Shown piece by piece: positions 61,796 to 64,000 of a stretch of DNA of 64,000 nucleotides. The DNA is from QQVM01 sp964544885 (lineage in GTDB: Bacteria > Bacteroidota > Bacteroidia > AKYH767-A > 2013-40CM-41-45). The notes beneath the pieces are model-generated. The model was given only the letters and a program-made list of their open reading frames with translations. It had not been told where the DNA came from and searched no databases. The stretch covers positions 42,063-106,062 of the forward strand of contig CAZJDX010000010.1 of assembly GCA_964544885.1 (NCBI GenBank). The letters are read 5' to 3'. Numbering within the stretch: the stretch's first letter is position 1; the number at the start of each line of letters is the position of its first letter. The translations under genes were made by a program, and so were the position numbers.

Positions 61796-62425
61796 TTATT
61801 CTGTCTGCATTCTCAACCTGAATTTTACGCCGCTCCCTAGTACAAGAATATCAATCAGGCTGACGCTTCGCCCGTTTCCAACTATGCTGGCAAGATAAAG
61901 ATCATTACTGGAAGCTTCCAGGTAAGGACTTATAATTATTTTCTTCAAGCGAATTTCCAAAACAGATTGAAAGGCCGGACCAATACGTAGTGCCGGTGGC
62001 CAGCCATAGTACTGAGCCGGATATTTCGATTTTGACCAGGTGAGAGGAATGTCTTTTGCCAGGTAAAGGGAAGTGTAAAGTCCGGGATTCAAGGGAGTGA
62101 AATGTATACCTGGTCTGATTCTCACTTTAAAAGGAGAATAAAAGAATTTCAAATTGAAGTTGAAAGTCTTTCCATAGGCAGGAGGGGTATATCCAACAGA
62201 GAAAAGTGTCTCGGTTTTTTTCCAGGTGTCGTAGGCAATTCCGCCGGATACCATTCCTTGTCCGCCCGCAAATTGAAGAAATGCGGTGGATGGAACATAC
62301 CATTTCTGTTTTCCTGTATCATTCCGACCAAATGCTGTTGCTGACTCAGAACTGGATGGGAGTAAGCTGCCAGGTATAATGGCCAGCAATATTTTTATAA
62401 ATCTTTGTATAATAGAAAACCTCAT
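61796..62425 (-). CDS. Exported beta-rich protein overlapping the phosphoesterase gene
   Basis: Protein of 209 residues from the ATG at 62425, which starts a signal peptide (RFSIIQRFIKILLAIIPGSLLP); earlier in-frame ATGs lead further into the upstream gene. The mature part is beta-rich (GGIAYDTWKKTETLFSVGYT, FNFNLKFFYSPFKVRIRPGI, ALRIGPAFQSVLEIRLKKII, VLGSGVKFRLRMQ), as in small outer-membrane barrels. The first 80 bases lie inside the end of the metallophosphoesterase gene in another frame, so the two are translationally linked. Not recognised. Confidence 0.6.
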   Translation of the reverse strand: MRFSIIQRFIKILLAIIPGSLLPSSSESATAFGRNDTGKQKWYVPSTAFLQFAGGQGMVSGGIAYDTWKKTETLFSVGYTPPAYGKTFNFNLKFFYSPFKVRIRPGIHFTPLNPGLYTSLYLAKDIPLTWSKSKYPAQYYGWPPALRIGPAFQSVLEIRLKKIIISPYLEASSNDLYLASIVGNGRSVSLIDILVLGSGVKFRLRMQTE

Positions 62426-63164
62426 AGAAAGGAGAGCTTGTATTGTAATAAATGATGTTGTCATTGTATGGCATGTGTGAATCTGCCACATGATTATGAC
62501 CATGCATGCTGAACAGGGTATTTTTCGCGCCTCTCACGAGTTCCGAATAAGGTATTTCAAGCGAAGGGTCAAAATCCTGATGATAGGGAAGAATGTGTGA
62601 GATGAAAATGCAAGCCTCATAGGCAGATGAGTCGCTGATCTGATCTCTCATCCATTGTATGTCGGGAACCAGTCCATTGAAGGAAAATTCCCGGCTGTTG
62701 GTATTATGAAGGATGAAACGGATGCCTTGCCAGTCGAAACTCTCATTTAAGGGGCCGTAGGTCTCTTCGTAAATGGCAGTGCCATTTAAAAGGCAATCAT
62801 GATTTCCGATGACTGTGATGAACGGAGCTTTGAGTTTTTCCAGTTCACGGTTGAGCCACTGAAATTCACGGATAAGACTGAAGTCCGAAAGATCTCCCGT
62901 GATGAAAACGGCATCCAGCTGAGGAAGCTCATTGATCTTCCGGATCATGGACTCTACCTGCGAATAGTATCCCTGATGATCTCCCGTGAAAACAAGGTAG
63001 AGTGTATCCTTTTCCGGGCTTGCGCGTAGTTTTTCAATATTGCTTTTGTTCAGGTTTTTATACTCATAACCTTTCAATTCTGTCTGATACGGATGGAACT
63101 CAAAGCGGTCGCAAGCAGCCAGAGTGAAGACACAGGTAAAAAGAAAGTAAATGATTCGCTTCAT
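62346..63164 (-). CDS. Metallophosphoesterase lipoprotein
   Basis: Calcineurin-like phosphoesterase of 272 residues from the ATG at 63164; the signal ends in the lipobox LAAC. An upstream in-frame ATG (63227) would bury this signal. The metal motifs are FTGDHQG, ITGDLSD, VIGNHD, FISHILPYH and HGHNHV. The first motif reads Asp-x-Gln instead of the usual Asp-x-His, a variant that changes one metal ligand. It should hydrolyse phosphodiesters or phosphomonoesters in the periplasm. Its 3' end overlaps the downstream barrel-like gene by 80 bases. Confidence 0.85.
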   Translation of the reverse strand: MKRIIYFLFTCVFTLAACDRFEFHPYQTELKGYEYKNLNKSNIEKLRASPEKDTLYLVFTGDHQGYYSQVESMIRKINELPQLDAVFITGDLSDFSLIREFQWLNRELEKLKAPFITVIGNHDCLLNGTAIYEETYGPLNESFDWQGIRFILHNTNSREFSFNGLVPDIQWMRDQISDSSAYEACIFISHILPYHQDFDPSLEIPYSELVRGAKNTLFSMHGHNHVADSHMPYNDNIIYYNTSSPFYEVFYYTKIYKNIAGHYTWQLTPIQF

Positions 63165-63381
63165 GGCAGGGATCAATTCTCCGGCAAAAATACTGTTTTG
63201 AAATGCCTCTCTAACCCTGTTCAGCATTATTATTAGAGGTCATCTCACTCAGACCTTTTTTGGATCTATTGTGTAAACCCGAAAGGCTATACATCAGGAG
63301 TTTTACAAATCTTTATTGAACAAAATTTGTTAAATGAGCTGACAAGTTAATTTTTTTCCATTGTACGGAAGATAGTACATA

Positions 63382-63792
63382 ATGCGATATCTGATTTCTC
63401 TTTGTGTTTTCAGCTGGCAATTGCCTCAGAATATTTTAGGATGCCTTGTGCTGTTATTTAGTCGCGGAAGAATATTGTCCCGTGAATCTGCAGGTCAACA
63501 TCTCTTCCTGGAAACGGATTCGTTCGCCGTAAGTCTGGGAAGGTATATTTTCTGGTCGAAAACCAAAGACAGGTATGAAGGCGATTTCAGATCAAACAAG
63601 GCGCATGAATATGGCCATGCCATACAGTCTGTTTTACTTGGACCCTTCTATTTGGCCATTGTAGGTGTCACTTCTCTTTCCAGAGTTGCCTATGACCGCA
63701 TTTACAGATTACTATGGAAAAGACAATGGGGTGGCTATTACAAAGGATTTCCCGAACGCTGGGCAGATCGAATTGGAAACAAGCGGAGATAA
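63382..63792 (+). CDS. Small HExxH membrane protein
   Basis: Protein of 136 residues. It has one hydrophobic N-terminal segment (~3-27) and the sequence NKAHEYGHAIQSVLLGPFYL (~75-94), an exact His-Glu-x-x-His zinc-protease motif inside a hydrophobic stretch, followed by a Trp/Tyr-rich tail (QWGGYYKGFPERWADRIG). A small conserved family of this shape occurs in Bacteroidota and Firmicutes and has no assigned role. The metal site and any protease activity are inference. A bidirectional terminator follows. Confidence 0.68.
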   Translation: MRYLISLCVFSWQLPQNILGCLVLLFSRGRILSRESAGQHLFLETDSFAVSLGRYIFWSKTKDRYEGDFRSNKAHEYGHAIQSVLLGPFYLAIVGVTSLSRVAYDRIYRLLWKRQWGGYYKGFPERWADRIGNKRR

Positions 63793-63847
63793 AATTAGCC
63801 GGCGCGTAAGGTCCCCTGAAACCCGCTGTGCCGAAAGAAAGAGCAAA

Positions 63848-63875
63848 AAAAAGGAACCCTTTCGGATTCCTTTTT
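63848..63875. terminator. Bidirectional hairpin terminator
   Basis: AAAAAGGAA (63848-63856) pairs with TTCCTTTTT (63867-63875), giving a T run on both strands. It sits between the convergent HExxH gene and the gene leaving the window. Confidence 0.8.
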
Positions 63876-63893
63876 CGGATAATTTGCTTGAGC

Positions 63894-64000
63894 TTAACCG
63901 ATCTTTACACGTTTCATCGCCGTAATGCGGAGGTTTTTATCAATGCTCTCCAGATACTGACGAACGGTTTTCTTTTCGTCCTTTATATAAACCTGATTAA
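63894..64000 (-). CDS. 3' end of a gene leaving the window
   Basis: The minus strand is open from the right edge to a TAA at 63896-63894, giving a 34-residue C terminus: NQVYIKDEKKTVRQYLES, then IDKNLRITAMKRVKIG. It is basic and helical, codon use fits a real gene, and a bidirectional terminator follows directly. The remaining gene is outside the window, so the family cannot be named. Confidence 0.6.
   Translation of the reverse strand, partial: NQVYIKDEKKTVRQYLESIDKNLRITAMKRVKIG

Overview
The window looks like a chromosomal segment of a free-living Bacteroidota bacterium, probably a T9SS-positive lineage related to Flavobacteriales, Chitinophagales or Sphingobacteriales. The main evidence is eight intact secreted proteins plus one broken one that carry C-terminal type IX secretion sorting domains. 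Seven intact ones are type A and one is type B (the gliding motility-associated type). Other pointers are TAnnTTTG-like -7 promoter elements, a Reg_prop/Y_Y_Y sensor kinase and a SWIB-domain protein with a lysine-rich tail. I see no phage, transposase, integrase, CRISPR array, rRNA or tRNA.

Layout. 1-19,300: mostly very large exported adhesin or enzyme-like proteins (propellers, CotH/lamin-tail, SdrD-B-like, FG-GAP, Ig repeats), with one 7TM-SpoIIE phosphatase and one methyltransferase. 19,400-24,000: a + strand run of ComF-like PRTase, free Met-R-sulfoxide reductase, Ig-like lipoprotein, serine hydrolase and hemerythrin-like protein. 24,300-26,360 (- strand): an omega-amidase-like nitrilase and a methionine/glutamine-type aminotransferase, a plausible transaminase/omega-amidase pair. 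26,450-34,230 (- strand): six tightly spaced signalling genes that together make a complete phosphorelay with no DNA-binding output domain. 34,660-36,600: the SWIB/H1-like protein facing a cNMP-binding histidine kinase.

36,960-43,400 (+ strand): a broken T9SS propeller gene, an MMPL/RND exporter, rfbA, a sugar epimerase/dehydratase and a polyprenyl diphosphate synthase. 43,412-48,421: a giant PKD-type T9SS-B protein. 48,759-50,775: a radical SAM/SPASM enzyme followed by a WD40 protein. 51,077-54,891 (- strand): a lipoprotein and the run pyrH-frr-dps-ydcF-GNAT. 54,970-64,000: small and hypothetical proteins (Kazal-type lipoprotein, membrane proteins, beta-barrel-like proteins), a TauE/SafE permease, a duplicated DUF4397 protein, a metallophosphoesterase, an HExxH membrane protein and the 3' end of a gene leaving the window.

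The most interesting unit is the MORN / 14-blade propeller kinase / receiver / receiver-kinase-receiver / HPt / membrane-anchored receiver operon, together with a kinase paralogue just outside it. Its wiring must end in protein-protein contacts, possibly at the membrane, because no gene in it encodes a transcription factor.
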